In this document: piece after piece, positions 47,640 through 58,714 of the stretch
How the letters are laid out: each line of letters opens with the position of its first letter
Numbering within the stretch: the first letter of the stretch is position 1
Source of the DNA: Meconema thalassinum
Taxonomy: Eukaryota; Arthropoda; Insecta; Orthoptera; Tettigoniidae
DNA: 64,000 bases
NCBI GenBank assembly: GCA_946902985.2
Contig: OX336391.1
Location: 76,361,947 to 76,425,946, forward strand
Direction: 5' to 3'
The notes under the pieces: generated by a model
Told to the model about the DNA's origin: nothing
Database searches by the model: none
Seen by the model: the letters and a program-made list of their open reading frames with translations, nothing else
Made by a program: the position numbers and the translations under genes

Positions 47640-48290
47640 TTAAACACAACGCTTGTTGTAGATCCTTTTACAACTTTCTCTAGGTACTCTTGTTCTTAAA
47701 AACTGGGGAAGCCGCAATGGTTTTATAGACATTAAACCCTCATTCTCTTTTTTTTCATCATCATAATCATCATTATTATAAATATTATCTTTATAATTAT
47801 TATAGTCATTGTCACCATCATTATCATCATCATCATCATCCTCAACATCACTAGAACTATCCAATTCCATTTTTTCCTTTTCAAAAGGGATCTCTTGAAG
47901 AGTCTGTGTTGCTTTTGATAGTGTTACGGGTTTATTGAACGTTGACAACTGTCCTAACATGACTTTTTGAGGAGATAAATGTTTTTTCATAAGGAAGTCA
48001 CTATGTTGAGTAACACTATGTTTTTGTCGGACTTGCTTTTTCTTCTTCTTTTGATCATGTTTTGTTAACACTAACGGTGTTTCATTTGGTATACCACATT
48101 GATGAGTACCCACACTTAAGACCTCACTATGTTTACTTTTTAGATGACCTAGACATTTTGTTGTTCTTTGTTTTGAGCACTGCCAAAATATGATGCCATT
48201 CGCATTTTCTCGCTTATAGTTATAAGAGTACCCATGATACAGGGCACGTGGTTTACCTTTATTGGTTATAGTATATTCCATAGTAGTCAC
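47640..48290 (-). CDS. FLYWCH zinc-finger protein of element B
   Basis: 216 residues, intact. The N-terminal FLYWCH finger covers about 10-65: KGKPRALYHGYSYNYKR, then FWQCSKQRTTKCLGH and GTHQC, giving the C...C...H-x-C ligand set. A Lys-rich stretch (KKKKKQVRQKH) and a long acidic run (about 148-185, Asp/Asn rich) follow; the end is basic (RVPRESCKR). FLYWCH fingers bind DNA in chromatin proteins and are also found with Mutator-type transposases. Here no transposase follows. Related to the element 1 FLYWCH genes. A DNA-binding role, perhaps at element ends, is inferred. Two Met codons compete for the start (MTTMEY). Confidence 0.8.
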   Translation of the reverse strand: MTTMEYTITNKGKPRALYHGYSYNYKRENANGIIFWQCSKQRTTKCLGHLKSKHSEVLSVGTHQCGIPNETPLVLTKHDQKKKKKQVRQKHSVTQHSDFLMKKHLSPQKVMLGQLSTFNKPVTLSKATQTLQEIPFEKEKMELDSSSDVEDDDDDDNDGDNDYNNYKDNIYNNDDYDDEKKENEGLMSIKPLRLPQFLRTRVPRESCKRIYNKRCV

Positions 48291-48379
48291 TGACTTGTAT
48301 AGTCGATCCGCCTACTACAAAGGTCTGAACACTTGTGGTGAAAGAATGATGTTGTGTTGACGTTTTATGCAGGATAATG

Positions 48380-48985
48380 TTGGTGGCATATGTGGGTGGC
48401 TTATGTTGATGACATGTGTTGTTGGCTGATTTTGGTGGCTTATGTTGATGGTTTATGGTGGTGGCTTATGTTGATGGCTTATGTTGGTGGCTTATGTTGA
48501 TGACATATGTTGGTGACTTATGTTGATAGCTTATGTTGGTGGCTAATGTTGATGACATATGTTGTTGGCTTATGGTGGTGGCTTATGTTGATGGTATATG
48601 TTGCTGGCCTATGTTGATGGTTTATGTTAATGGCTTAGGTTAATATCTTAGGTTGATGGCATAAGTTGATGGCTTATGTTGGTGGCTTATGGTGGTGGCT
48701 TATGCTGGTGGCTTATGCTAGTGGCTTATGGTGGTGGTTTATGGTGGTGGCTTATGTTGATGACATATGTTGGTGGCTTATGTTGGTGGCTTATGGTGGT
48801 GGCTTATGGTGGTGGGTTATGGTGGTGGATTATGGTGGCTTATAGTGGTGGCTTATGGTGGTGGTTTATGGTGGTGGCTTATGTTGATGACATATGTTGG
48901 TGGCTTATGGTGGCTTATGGTGGTGATTTATAGTGGTGGCCTATGTTGGTGGCTTATTTTTGGTGGTTTACGTTAATACCTTATT
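48380..48985 (+). repeat. GT-rich minisatellite, 12-13 bp units
   Basis: Variants of TTATGTTGGTGGC and TTATGGTGGTGGC in tandem, about 48 units, degenerating at the left. It contains the geometric centre of element B (about 48,544). Long frames across it encode only Gly/Trp/Val/Tyr low complexity and are not genes. Strong strand asymmetry (T and G on this strand). Confidence 0.9.
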
Positions 48986-49974
48986 TGTAATGGCTTATTT
49001 GACAAGTTATTGTTGTCAATGTATTTAGAGGATTTTTCTCTTGGTTTTGGAAAGTATCTCAACTCTTTTTTATGGTAGCATAATGCTTACCGCCATGTTT
49101 GTAAGCAACAACAACACACTAAAATTCCAAGAATCCAAAGTACTCTAAGGTTAATGATTGTCTCTCAACTCCATTCAACGTCTAGTCAAAAAACATTATA
49201 TATTTTTCACATTTTACAAAAAAGGTAAATTGGGAAAGTAAGCTATATGTTTAAACTAAAAATCATATCAAATCATATGCTAACTCCAACACCTACGTCT
49301 ACCCCAATCTCAGTCAAAAAAATATAATATTCTTCAAATTTTTCCAAAACAGTATTTGGAAAGTAGGCCATATTTTGAAAACTAATCATTCTATAAAGTC
49401 ATATATATATATATACTGAAACCAATGGCTTTTATATCCTTAATATTAAGAACAAAATATGGAATTTTTGACATTTTTTCCAAAAATGTTCATTTTAAAA
49501 CGGGGCTATATTTTGGAAACTAGGAATTTTACAAGAAAGTTTGTTTAACGTAAATGGCAGGTATTTACCCCCACTACCCGCAAACCAAGTCCCAGGTCTC
49601 TGGGGAAAAATCCAAAAAAAGTTCAATTTGGAAAGTAGGCAATATTTTGAAAACTAATCATCCTAAAAAGTCATATATAGACTCAAACCAATGGCTTTTA
49701 TGTCCTTAATTGGTAGAACAAAACTTAACATTTTTTCAGTTTTTCCAAAAAAGTCCAATTTTCAAAAATTGTCTATATTTTGGGAACTAAGAATTTTACA
49801 AAAAAGTTTGTTTAACGAAAATGAAAGGTCTTTACCCCCCTCTACCCAAAACATAAATTTCAGGTCCCTAGGACAAAAACTGTGCAGTGTATATATATAT
49901 ATATATATTTTTTTGGGGGGGAGGGGGTCTATATTCACTTTACCTCCCCACTTCACAAGATGGCGGCCATAGCT
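48986..49974. repeat. Imperfect tandem duplication, about 275 bp units
   Basis: Two clear copies start near 49,381 (ACTAATCATTCTATAAAG) and 49,654 (ACTAATCATCCTAAAAAG), with a degraded earlier partial copy from about 49,200. Shared blocks include CCAATGGCTTTTAT and AAAAGTTTGTTTAACG. A TA run and a short G-run sit at 49,890-49,925. No gene seen. Confidence 0.7.
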
Positions 49975-50229
49975 TAACTTAACCTAGCCTAACCTAACCT
50001 GACCTACGAGGTGTGATCAAAAAGTTCCAAAAATGTGGCTGCAACTTAACCAAACCTAGCCTAGCCTAACCTAACCTCCCTGTTGACTAGCCCCCTTTGG
50101 AATGGGGTCCTTTTGAAGGGAGTCATTTTTTTTACGTGTCCCGGAGGACGGGTCCTTGTTGACGGGACCCAGTGGCGGGTCCCCTTTGACATAATTTGGA
50201 TAAAATGCAAGGCCAGTCCATAGGGATCA
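49975..50229. other. CCTAA-rich stretch and mariner-end-like relic at inner edge of element B arm
   Basis: CCTAACCTAACCTGACCT-like blocks at 49,980-50,005 and 50,050-50,085 resemble short degenerate TTAGG repeats. Between them, CGAGGTGTGATCAAAAAGTT (from 50,008) resembles the terminal repeat of a mariner-type element, with no partner end seen. No gene. Confidence 0.35.
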
Positions 50230-53200
50230 GTCCTTTGATCTCCCCTACAAGCTCTTGGGTTCAATTCCTAGATTTAACACAAACTTTTAAAAGTGGTATG
50301 ACAACTTAAACTAGTCTACTCAGTCTCGGGTGGTCCAAATAAGTAGAAAGGGTTTGATTCACACCTCAACCATAGAGCACCATGTTCTTTTTTTTTTTAA
50401 ATAATGATAGCCATTTGTTCAATTTCACATTTCACACATTGCAATTTGTCAATTTTCCATTTGCATTTTTTTAAATGACAGTTTGATGTTTTTCAATTTC
50501 ATGATATGGAAACATGGATTTTTCCATTTTCATATTTACACATTTGTCAATTTCCCATTTGCATATATTTTCTTAAATGTCCGTTTAAGGTTTTAAAATT
50601 TTGTCTATATGGAAACATGGATTTTCCATTTTGCTGTTTACAAATTTTTTATATATTTATTTTGTGTATGTTGAAAAAAATCGATATTTCCAAAACAAGA
50701 TTTTTATTTTTCATTTTATGATTTTGTAAATGATCTTAATGTGAGTGCTTGACCATGGATTTTCCATTTTGCTGTTTACAAATTTTTTATATATTTATTT
50801 TGTGTATGTTGAAAAACGATATTTCCAAAACAAGATTTTTTATTTTTCATTTTATGATTTTGTAAATGATCTTAATGTGAGTGCTTGACCATGGCAATAA
50901 TACAGTCTATCTATGTGTTAGCGAAACCATAGAGTCTTATTACTACTGCAAGTAAGAATGTTTTACAAAATAACGACTATCTACCACTGCATTTAAAAAA
51001 CAAAACTATTGGGGAAAAAAAACTAAAATACTATTTACCATTCATTCATATATAAGTGTTCATTCTCCCTCTCCCCACCCTACCTCATCGTATTTTCTCT
51101 GGTCAAATTATCAATGCTACCCATACATACACTAGCTTTCTATATCTTTCTCTATATATATGTTTTCTCTGCTCCACAAGATACAAATTATGGTTGCTGG
51201 ATTGTATCCTGCACTGTTTATGCGACATACCATTGCCAGTTCATAAAACCGTTAGGTAGTTCTCTACACATAGCGATTTTACCACTGCTCTACCTACGCC
51301 TTTTGCTTGTTTGGCTTTCTTACAGGCTAGAATGCGATAGGCAGCATTAACTGAATATCAAACCCAGTCCACCTTTGTATTTGCAATCTAAGTAATAATT
51401 TGAAAAGAGACAAGTGTAATCAGTTTTAAACATTATCTCTGCTTTTTTGTTTGTTTGTTTGTTTGTTTGTTTATGACATGTATATTAACCTAAAATCAAA
51501 CCCTAGTCTACCTTAGTGAAAGGCTAACAGTTTAACCACTGCGTCACCATACCCTTCTTTCTTAGTTTGATTCATTCTAGGCCTTAGAGCTAGAAATCGA
51601 GTTACGATCTCCAGTGCAAGAGGCACATGTGCTCACCACTATAGCATGTAATGGTTAGCTGGTAACATTAGACAAACGAAAATGATTGTATTTCTGTTAG
51701 CCAAGCATTTCTGTCATTTGCCTACTGTGTGAGCACTGCCAGCAAGACAGTTTAGTTTAGAACAAGCGTGTGTGTGTGTGTATAGATTATTAGCCTCAAG
51801 TATTTAAAGCTTGTTGTGTGTAGCGACCATCTTGCTCAGTAACCACTGAGTAAGTTTTAACAGTTAACTCATAAAAACAGCATAGGATAGTTGTGTGTGT
51901 GTGGTTCATGTACTTGGGAATATGCATTAGCACCATGCGCTAGCTTTACCTTACCCTCTAGAGGTAGAGCGTTATCCCTTCCTTTGGACATTGCCAATGA
52001 CTGCATTCCCCCACAAGTTTTACACTTAAGCCCTTGGCTTGTTCTTGATTAGGTTTGGTTTGCTTTAGGCTTGGTTTGGTTCGGTTGGGTTTGATTCGAC
52101 TTGGTTCAGTTTAGTTTAATGTAGTCACCATTTTTTTATTTTTAGCTACACTCTTTAACCAATTAATTAATGATAGTCTACTCTTAATTCTTGAATCGAT
52201 AAATTGAATTTTGTGTGCACCGTTTGTCAATCCATGCCTACAACCTATACTCCCTATGTACTACAGTCAGATCTGAAAACAAGTTCCAATGGTCAAAGAC
52301 GTGTCAGTCACCATACATATATCCTACAATAATTCTTTCGTTACCTAGCTAGATTTCGTCACTCACAGTAAACATCTTACATTATGGGTTTGCAATATAT
52401 TAAGAAAAGCAAAAGTCCATGATCTTGTTGTTTTGGGTCTTTTTTGGGGAAATTCATAAGCCATAAAAAGAATGACATCATGTCAAGTTCTGAGTGGATC
52501 TTGTATGTCAAAATCCCATTATCGGTTTATAAAATCTCAAGGCCATGCCCTAGCAGTTTTGGATTATTTCAATCAATGAGTCCACCATAGGAAACATCGA
52601 AAAAATAAATACCCTTAAAACAAGTCGTCCCATGACCCTCTCCGAACAATGCTTCGCAAAATATAAATTCATCCATTGAACATGATCGGCGACATCATCC
52701 TAGCTTCCCCCTCCCACCATGGTTGCCATATCGTTTGACCTTCAAGTGTCCTCAGCATCTCTGTGCTTTTTTTCATTGCCCTGTCAAGTCAATGCATTCC
52801 AATAAGATCAAATAACATTCACATCCTGTCAGTCTGCCCCAGCAAGTTTGTTTTCTATACTCACTTCAAGCAACATATAACCAAGTTCTGTTTGTTCTAT
52901 CTAAAGCCAACTTCATCGAATCAAGGAATTATCATTTGTCATGTCACTCATAATCGTTTACACGTTAAAGACCCCCTTCAGGGGGTTTAGGAATTAGGAA
53001 TTCCATCATAGGAAAAATCAGAAAACGAACCCTCGACCCGCCGTCTCATCGAAATAGCGAATACTGTATTGGTATATCACCACCGTGGCCAGTAATAGCT
53101 TCGTTGAAACACGTGTCCAGTGGTATCGTCTCTTTCTATCTACAACCACTCGTCATGAACATTTTAGACAAATTTAAGAAAAGTTTTAAAAACTGAAATG

Positions 53201-54012
53201 TTTTCAACATAAGTGTCGTTAGGCTCTTTCGCATTTTTTTAAACATAAATACTATATTCGAAAGGGAGAGAGGGGAGGGGCGTCACCCCGAGTCCTACGA
53301 CCCCTCGTATACGTCTCTGGCGTTATTGGTTTGTGAGATATAACAAAAAGTCTAAAATCACGGTTTTACAACAAAAAATTCTGTTTCCCTCATTCTCAAA
53401 AACTTTAACCTATTACCAAAATAAAGAGGGTTTCGAGACAAGCCATTTGACACGTCATAGGACCAAATCCGACCAGGCATTCGTGAAATATCAGAAAAAG
53501 TCTAAAATCATAATTTTACCCCAAAACGCCTGTTTCCCTCATTCTCAAAACTTTAACCTATTAATAACATATATAGGGCTTTGAGACAAGCGATTTGACA
53601 CGTCACACGTCCAAATCCGACCTTGCGTTCGAGAGATATCGGCAAACGTCGTAGGAAAGTAGGCGATTATCTGGTTCTCTCCTCACCACCAAAACCCTTC
53701 TTATCAATCATTTTTTTCAAAGAGCTCGCCCTCTTACAAAAATCCCAAGTGCGCATGCGTAAAAAACAAAAACAAAAATGTTAATCCATAGCGGCATCTC
53801 GTAAAACGCATGCGCGATATGAGCAACAAAATTTAAGTTCATTTTAGCAGCGCACCTTATACATGTCGTATTTGAAAAGAGACTTTCACTAAAAATTACA
53901 ATTTCACCCCCTAGTAGGGGTAGGTTTTATTTAGGGGTTGAAATGAGTGGTCCATAGCAAAGCCCCCGTCAGCCCGAGTCCAACGACACCTCATTTATTA
54001 AAATCCGACCAT
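50230..54012 (-). repeat. Right inverted arm of element B
   Basis: Reverse complement of 43,085-46,867 with very few differences (for example one substitution near 51,060 and one near 51,330). The last about 70 bp before the 14-bp end (54,013-54,070) do not match the left end, and instead resemble a subterminal repeat unit (TTTGCGAGATATTGG). Confidence 0.9.
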
Positions 54013-54198
54013 CGGTTTGCGAGATATTGGCTTGGACTCACGCGGCGGCCATGACACTATTTGGAAACCGCCTTACCCCCCTACTGGGATTATTTCTTTA
54101 AACTAACTTGCTTCATTTTTTTGTTTCATTTTTTTAATGAAATTAATGTATTAACCTGAATTTAGGTATTTATAACGGTTCATTCTATTTATTTTTAG

Positions 54199-54300
54199 AA
54201 ACTTAGAAATAAAAGCCTTACCGCCGTAGCAGTCGCTGAGAACCCGAGACGCAGTAAAGTGCAACCATCGTTTCCAGGCAGTGAACTATTTAAAACTCAG
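54199..54300 (+). pseudogene. Leader exon 2 of the left-arm IAP gene
   Basis: 102 nt, 34 codons, acceptor ATTTATTTTTAG, donor GTAAGCC. Begins KLRNKSLTAVAV and ends GSELFKTQ. The right-arm counterpart is 62,262-62,363. The final LFKTQ parallels LQLKTQ at the end of PolB leader exon 2. Confidence 0.7.
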
Positions 54301-54349
54301 GTAAGCCTAACATAAAATGCTATTCCATTTTATCCCTACTGAAAACTCG

Positions 54350-55460
54350 TAGACAAAAAATTCATTACCTGTACATGAATAGGACGATGATTGCTTTCTT
54401 GATTAATGACTATGTATTGGCAACCGGTACAAGACCATATTGGTTGTTTACCGGGAAAGTACAAGGCCATATTGGATTTTGTAAAAAACAAAAAATTTAA
54501 TTTTACAGACATGTCGTTCTCAAATGACCGTTGGTTTACATTTGAATCCTGGCCTGTAGGCTTTTTGTCGACACATGAACTTGCAAAAGCCGTTTTTTTA
54601 CTTGAACCGAGAAAATGTGGTGCGCTGTGTGTTTTGTCGTATTGAACTTTCACACTGGGAAGAAGGGGATGATCCCTTTAGAGACCATTTGCGATGGTCT
54701 CTTTGTTGTCCTTACATGCTTGGAAAACAAGTGGGTAACATACCTGTGTATTCATTTTACCGAACCACAAGACCATTGGCCGTTACTTACGTTGCTGAAT
54801 CACTAATAAATAATAATGATGTATTACCAGCCAACAACGGTAGTGTCGTTATATGTGGTCCATATGCCATAGAAAGTGTTGAATTGGCATGTGCTTTTGA
54901 AAATTTGGGAGTTTGCAAGACTAAAGCACTAGCACACCCAGAATACAGCTCTGTTGAGAAACGTTCAGAATCTTATAAAAATATTTGGCCATTAATATTA
55001 AAACACCTTACCAAACAACTAAGTGAAGCTGGATTTTTTTAAATACTGGCGAAGGGGATAAAACAATATGTTTTACTCTGGATTTGCTTTAAAGGATTGA
55101 CAAATGAATGATGACCCTTTTGTGCAACACGCTCGTTGGTTACCTAAATGCAAATACATGTTGTTGCTTAAAGGTCAGGAATTTGTGAACATTATTCGTA
55201 AAGAAATCATGATTGCAGCACAAGATTTAAAAGAGCATTTAGAGTCAGAACACGCGGAGCAAATACACGAGGCTGAAAGAAAAGACTTGTCTCACGAACA
55301 GATACAAAGTGTGACCAACAATTAAGTAAAATTTGTTATCAAGATGAACTAGGTGTTGTATTCTTGCCTTGTGGACACATGATAGCCTGTGTCAAGTGTG
55401 TATTAGAACTCAACGCTTGTGCTATATGCAGAAAAGCAGTATTTGTTACAGTTAGGGCAT
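54350..55460 (+). pseudogene. Inhibitor-of-apoptosis protein (BIR-BIR-RING), left arm
   Basis: The 5' part (54,350-54,490) is homologous to PolB coding sequence (see findings). BIR1 follows: RWFTFESWP, then CVFCRIELSHW, GDDPFRDHLRW and CP. BIR2 starts near 54,940 and contains LSEAGFF, then WQ/DDPFVQHARWLP. A C-terminal RING follows (CKICYQDE, LPCGHM, CAICRK) to 55,460. IAPs use BIRs to bind caspases or IAP antagonists and RINGs as E3 ligases; the double-BIR plus RING plan is that of insect and baculovirus IAPs. Lesions: a frame break in BIR1 at the T-run 54,593-54,599 (shared with the right arm), an AA insertion near 55,038, a Trp-to-stop TGA near 55,098, and a frameshift before the RING near 55,310. 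Confidence 0.88.
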
Positions 55461-55582
55461 TTTTGGCATAAATAGTAAAATTTATCAGCCATGCATAGTG
55501 CAAAATCCCTAATTGCACAATATTATTAAAGCTGTTTTAGAGTGTAATTGATATGCTTAACTTTTGTTTATAGAATACTACA

Positions 55583-55906
55583 ATGAATGTTTTGAATGAT
55601 GTGGCTCAAGCATGTGGCTTACAGACAAAAAAGCTCAGCGAATTACCAACGCATATTCCATTCCGCATTATCAAGATTCGGAAATTGAAAACAGCATATG
55701 GTGATCGTGTACTTTGTGTATGTGAAACCTTTGAGACATTTATGCCTACACGGTTTAATGATATGTCGGAGAGTGTTTTTGATGAAGTCAATAATGCTGT
55801 ACAACCTGTACACTTAATTTATGAAGGTTTTAAAAACAATAGGTGCATGGTTCGTTTTAATTTAAAAAAAAAAATGTCAAATAATAATGGAAGATATGAG
55901 TCATGA
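55583..55906 (+). CDS. Small conserved protein, possibly OB-fold ssDNA-binding, left arm
   Basis: 107 residues, after an acceptor-like TTTGTTTATAG at 55,564-55,574. Contains SELPTHIPFRIIKIRKLKT, YGDRVLCVCETFETFMPTRF and PVHLIYEGF. The alternation of short beta-like blocks and the Lys/Arg-rich first block resemble small OB-type proteins that accompany PolB genes of Polinton-like elements; I infer that from pattern only. It lies 120 bp after the IAP RING and could share its transcript. The right-arm copy has lost one A near 60,750, shifting the C-terminus. AATAAA at 56,013 could end the transcript. Confidence 0.55.
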   Translation: MNVLNDVAQACGLQTKKLSELPTHIPFRIIKIRKLKTAYGDRVLCVCETFETFMPTRFNDMSESVFDEVNNAVQPVHLIYEGFKNNRCMVRFNLKKKMSNNNGRYES

Positions 55907-56012
55907 CAATGGACTGAAAGAAAGCTATGTGTATAGATAATAATGTTTTAGTGTTTAGTATTGTCTTAAAAATATTATTATGAAACAAAACAAAATGTAT
56001 ATAAAGTTTGTA

Positions 56013-56018
56013 AATAAA
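56013..56018 (+). terminator. Polyadenylation signal candidate
   Basis: AATAAA about 105 bp after the small protein stop; the mirrored element in the right arm is AATAAA read on the minus strand near 60,555-60,570. Convergent with the end of the FLYWCH gene. Confidence 0.35.
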
Positions 56019-56149
56019 TGAAAATAATGGTACAATGTTGTTTTATTTTCTATAGAAGTCAGAATATTTAACATTGCCGAGTATGCATGATTATACCAAA
56101 AAAAAGCACAATTAATACAAGTCTTTGCCTTTACTATAGTGTGTTATAG

Positions 56150-56733
56150 TTTTAAAAACAAAGCTTTTTGTAGATCTTTTTTCTTCTACTATGAACAATA
56201 GGCATGAAAACGTTATTGTCTTGTTTTGAATCATTATCACTATCATAATCATAAGCAGCATTATCTATATCTCTATTATTATAATCACTATAATTATCCT
56301 CAACATTACTAAAATCAGTTAATTATTCCTGGCCCTCTTCCTGTTCCTCTTCCTCTACAGTGTCCTCATGTAGAGTCTGCGTGGCTGTTGATAATGTTAA
56401 GGGTTTTTTGAACATTGAATTATTTTCAATAGTATTGTTTTGTAGCACTTGCTTTTTAATATTTTCATGATTTTCTGTTGACAGCAACAGTGTTTCATAC
56501 AGTACACTACATTGATGATCACTGACACTTAAAACCTCACTATTTTTACTTTTTAGCTCACTGTGACATTGTTTTGAACGTTGTTTTGAACAACGCCAAA
56601 TAACAGTTCCATTTTTATTGGTTCGTTTCACAATATATGAATATCCTTTATAGAATGCATGAGGCTTACCATACCTAGTCACAGATACTTCCATATCAAC
56701 TGTCAAGCATAGACTAAGCTCTAGTAAAGACAA
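56150..56733 (-). pseudogene. FLYWCH zinc-finger protein, left arm of element 1
   Basis: Starts at 56,733 or 56,697 (MEVSVTRYGKPHAF). The FLYWCH finger is YKGYSYIVKRTNKN, VIWRCSKQRSKQC, then DHQC. A Gln/Asn region and acidic tail follow; an in-frame TAA at 56,323 cuts the acidic tail, and the frame continues beyond to about 56,150, ending in a basic RRKK stretch. The right-arm gene reads through this point but has a different stop. Same architecture as the element B gene (finger, acidic run, basic end). Transcribed outward, tail to tail with the IAP unit. Confidence 0.8.
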
Positions 56734-56756
56734 CTTGGTAATAAGAACAATAGTTT

Positions 56757-57925
56757 AATGTACGAGCATACATGGGCGCAAATGTGGGAGCAAAAAAGTG
56801 GGAGCAAAAAGTGGGAGAAAAAATTGGGAGCAAAAACTGGGAGCAAAAATTGATAGCAAAAAGTGGGAGCAAAAAAAAGTACGAGCAAGTATGGGAGCAA
56901 ATGTGAAAGCAAAAGTGGGAGCAAGTATGGGAGCATACGTGAAAGCAAAAGTGGGAGCAAAAAGTGAGAGAAAAAAAGTGTGAGCAAAATGTGTAAGCAA
57001 AAGTGGGAGCAAATATATGAGAGCAACAAATGTAGGAGCAAGTATGGGAGCAAATATGAAAGCAAAAGTGGGAGCAAAAAGTGAGAGAAAAAAGTGGGAG
57101 CAAAATGTGTAAGAAAAAGTGGGAGCAAATATGAGAAAAAAAAAGTGTGAGCAAACATGGGAGAAAAAAGTGGGAGCTAAAAGTGTAAGCAAAAGTGGTA
57201 GCAAAAAATTGGGAGCAAAAAGTGGGAGCAAAAATTGAGAGCAAAAACTGGGAGCAAAAAAAGGAGAAGCAAGTATGGGAGCAAATGTGAAAGCAAAAGT
57301 GGGAGCAAGTATGGGAGCATATGTGAAAGCAAAAGTGGGAGCAAAAAGTGAGAGAAAAAAGTGGGAGCAAAAAGTGTAAGCAAAAGTGGGAGCAAATATG
57401 AGAGCAACAAAAGTAGGAGCAAGTACGGGAGCGAATGAGAAAGCAAAAGTGGGAGCTAAAAGTGAGAGAAAAAAGTGGGAGCAAAAAGTGTAAGCAAATA
57501 TGAGAGCAACAAAAGTAGGAGCAAGTATGGGAGCAAATGTGAAAGCAAAAGTGGGAGCAAAAAGTGAGAGAAAAATAAGTGGGAGCTAAAAGTGTAAGCA
57601 AAAGTGGGAGCAAATATGAGAGCAAAAAAAGTGTGAGCAAATATGGGAGCAAAAAGTGGCAGCTAAAAGTGTAAGCAAAAGTGGGAGCAAAAAATTGGGA
57701 GCAAAAGAAAGTAGGAGCAAGTATGAGAGTAAATGTGAAAGCAAAAGTGGGAGCAAGTATGGGAGCAAATGTGAAAGCAAAAGTGGGAGCAAAAAGTGAG
57801 AGAAAAAAGTGAGAGCAAAAAGTGTAAGCAAAAGTGGGAGCAAATATGAGAGCAAAAAAGCGAGCAAAAGTGAGTGCACAAAGTGGGAGCAAAATGTGTG
57901 TGTAAAAAGTGGGGGCAAATGTGGT
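56757..57925 (-). repeat. Purine-rich minisatellite, left side of element 1 core
   Basis: Tandem degenerate units of about 12-14 bp built on GTGGGAGCAAA and variants (GTGAGAGAAAA, GTATGGGAGCAAAT). The top strand is almost pure purine; the mirrored right block is almost pure pyrimidine. Longer composite periods are visible. Frames of up to about 390 codons through it encode only Phe/Ala/Cys/His/Leu/Pro low complexity. Confidence 0.92.
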
Positions 57926-58714
57926 GTTTTACTAAAACAATCTCCCCTAACCTTACCTAACCTAACCTAGCTTCACCTAACCTAACTTCACCTAACCTAA
58001 CTTTCCAACTCTCAGATCAAAAATTAAATTCTGGCCATAGTCGAGTTGGAACCCAAAACCTCTGGGATAACACCCAAGTATACTAGCCACTACACCGCGA
58101 AATGGGCAAATTATCATGCAACAGAATACAAAAATAAAAAGTTTCCTGTAGTGTAACTCATTGGCTGACAACCATAGTTGAGAATTCAAACCCAAGTCCT
58201 CAGGACTTTTGTTTTGAACATTATCAGAAATATTACTCCATTTACATTTTGCTGTTGCTTATAGTTATAAGAGTTGGCATTAATATGGGAGCAAAAGTGA
58301 AAGCAAAAAGTGGGTGCAAGCATGGCTGGTTGTAGAGACTTTCATATCAACTAATACACATAAATTAATTTTTTGTAAGGTGACTTGGCTAATAATAACA
58401 ATAATAATAATAATAATAATAATAACAGTTTAAAAAAATCAAGGGGATTGATATTTTTAAGGGTGTAATTTCCAAAGTACTGTCAAGAATAATAATTACA
58501 TGAACAGATTCCAAGAACTCTAGAGTGCTTTTAAGGTTAATGATTGGCTAGGAGTGAGATAGAGCTAGCTAACCTATGTTAACCTCAGCTCAGTAAACCT
58601 AACCTTGTCACATGACATGTTCTACAAGTATAGACTTGCTTTGAGACTGGCTATGACGTCACAGATGAATGGCGGTGGGAGGCTGGGCATGACTTTTTAT
58701 TACACAAAAACATT
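57926..58714. other. Core of element 1 between the minisatellites
   Basis: Non-palindromic core, about 0.8 kb. CCTAACCTAACC-type blocks at 57,950-58,005. A minus-strand tRNA-like stretch at about 58,040-58,110 (TGTAGTGGCTAGTATACTTGG, then GGGTTCCAACTC) and a second weak one at 58,140-58,200. An AATAATAAT run at 58,400-58,425. No protein gene. Confidence 0.5.

Larger units (their letters stand above)
43004..54084. mobile_element. Element B: inner palindromic element
   Basis: 11,081 bp. Both ends read GTAGGGGGGTAAGG (inverted). The flanks are AGGGATTA (42,996-43,003) and TGGGATTA (54,085-54,092); the empty site in the right arm of element 1 reads TGGGATTATTT near 62,467-62,476, so this is a 7-8 bp target duplication and proof of insertion. 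Inverted arms cover 43,085-46,867 and 50,230-54,012; mirrored coordinates sum to 97,097. Several mirrored frames are identical at protein level, so the arms are nearly identical. The core (46,868-50,229) holds a tRNA gene and a FLYWCH gene. No transposase is present. Confidence 0.9.

Noticed and set aside
48676..48976. Gly/Trp/Val-rich frames near the element B centre
   Set aside because: Low-complexity reading of the GT-rich minisatellite.
54592..54600. A T-TTT-TTA heptamer at the BIR1 frame break as a programmed -1 frameshift
   Set aside because: A -1 shift there leads to a TGA within two codons; the BIR1 continuation is in the +1 register, so the heptamer does not explain it.
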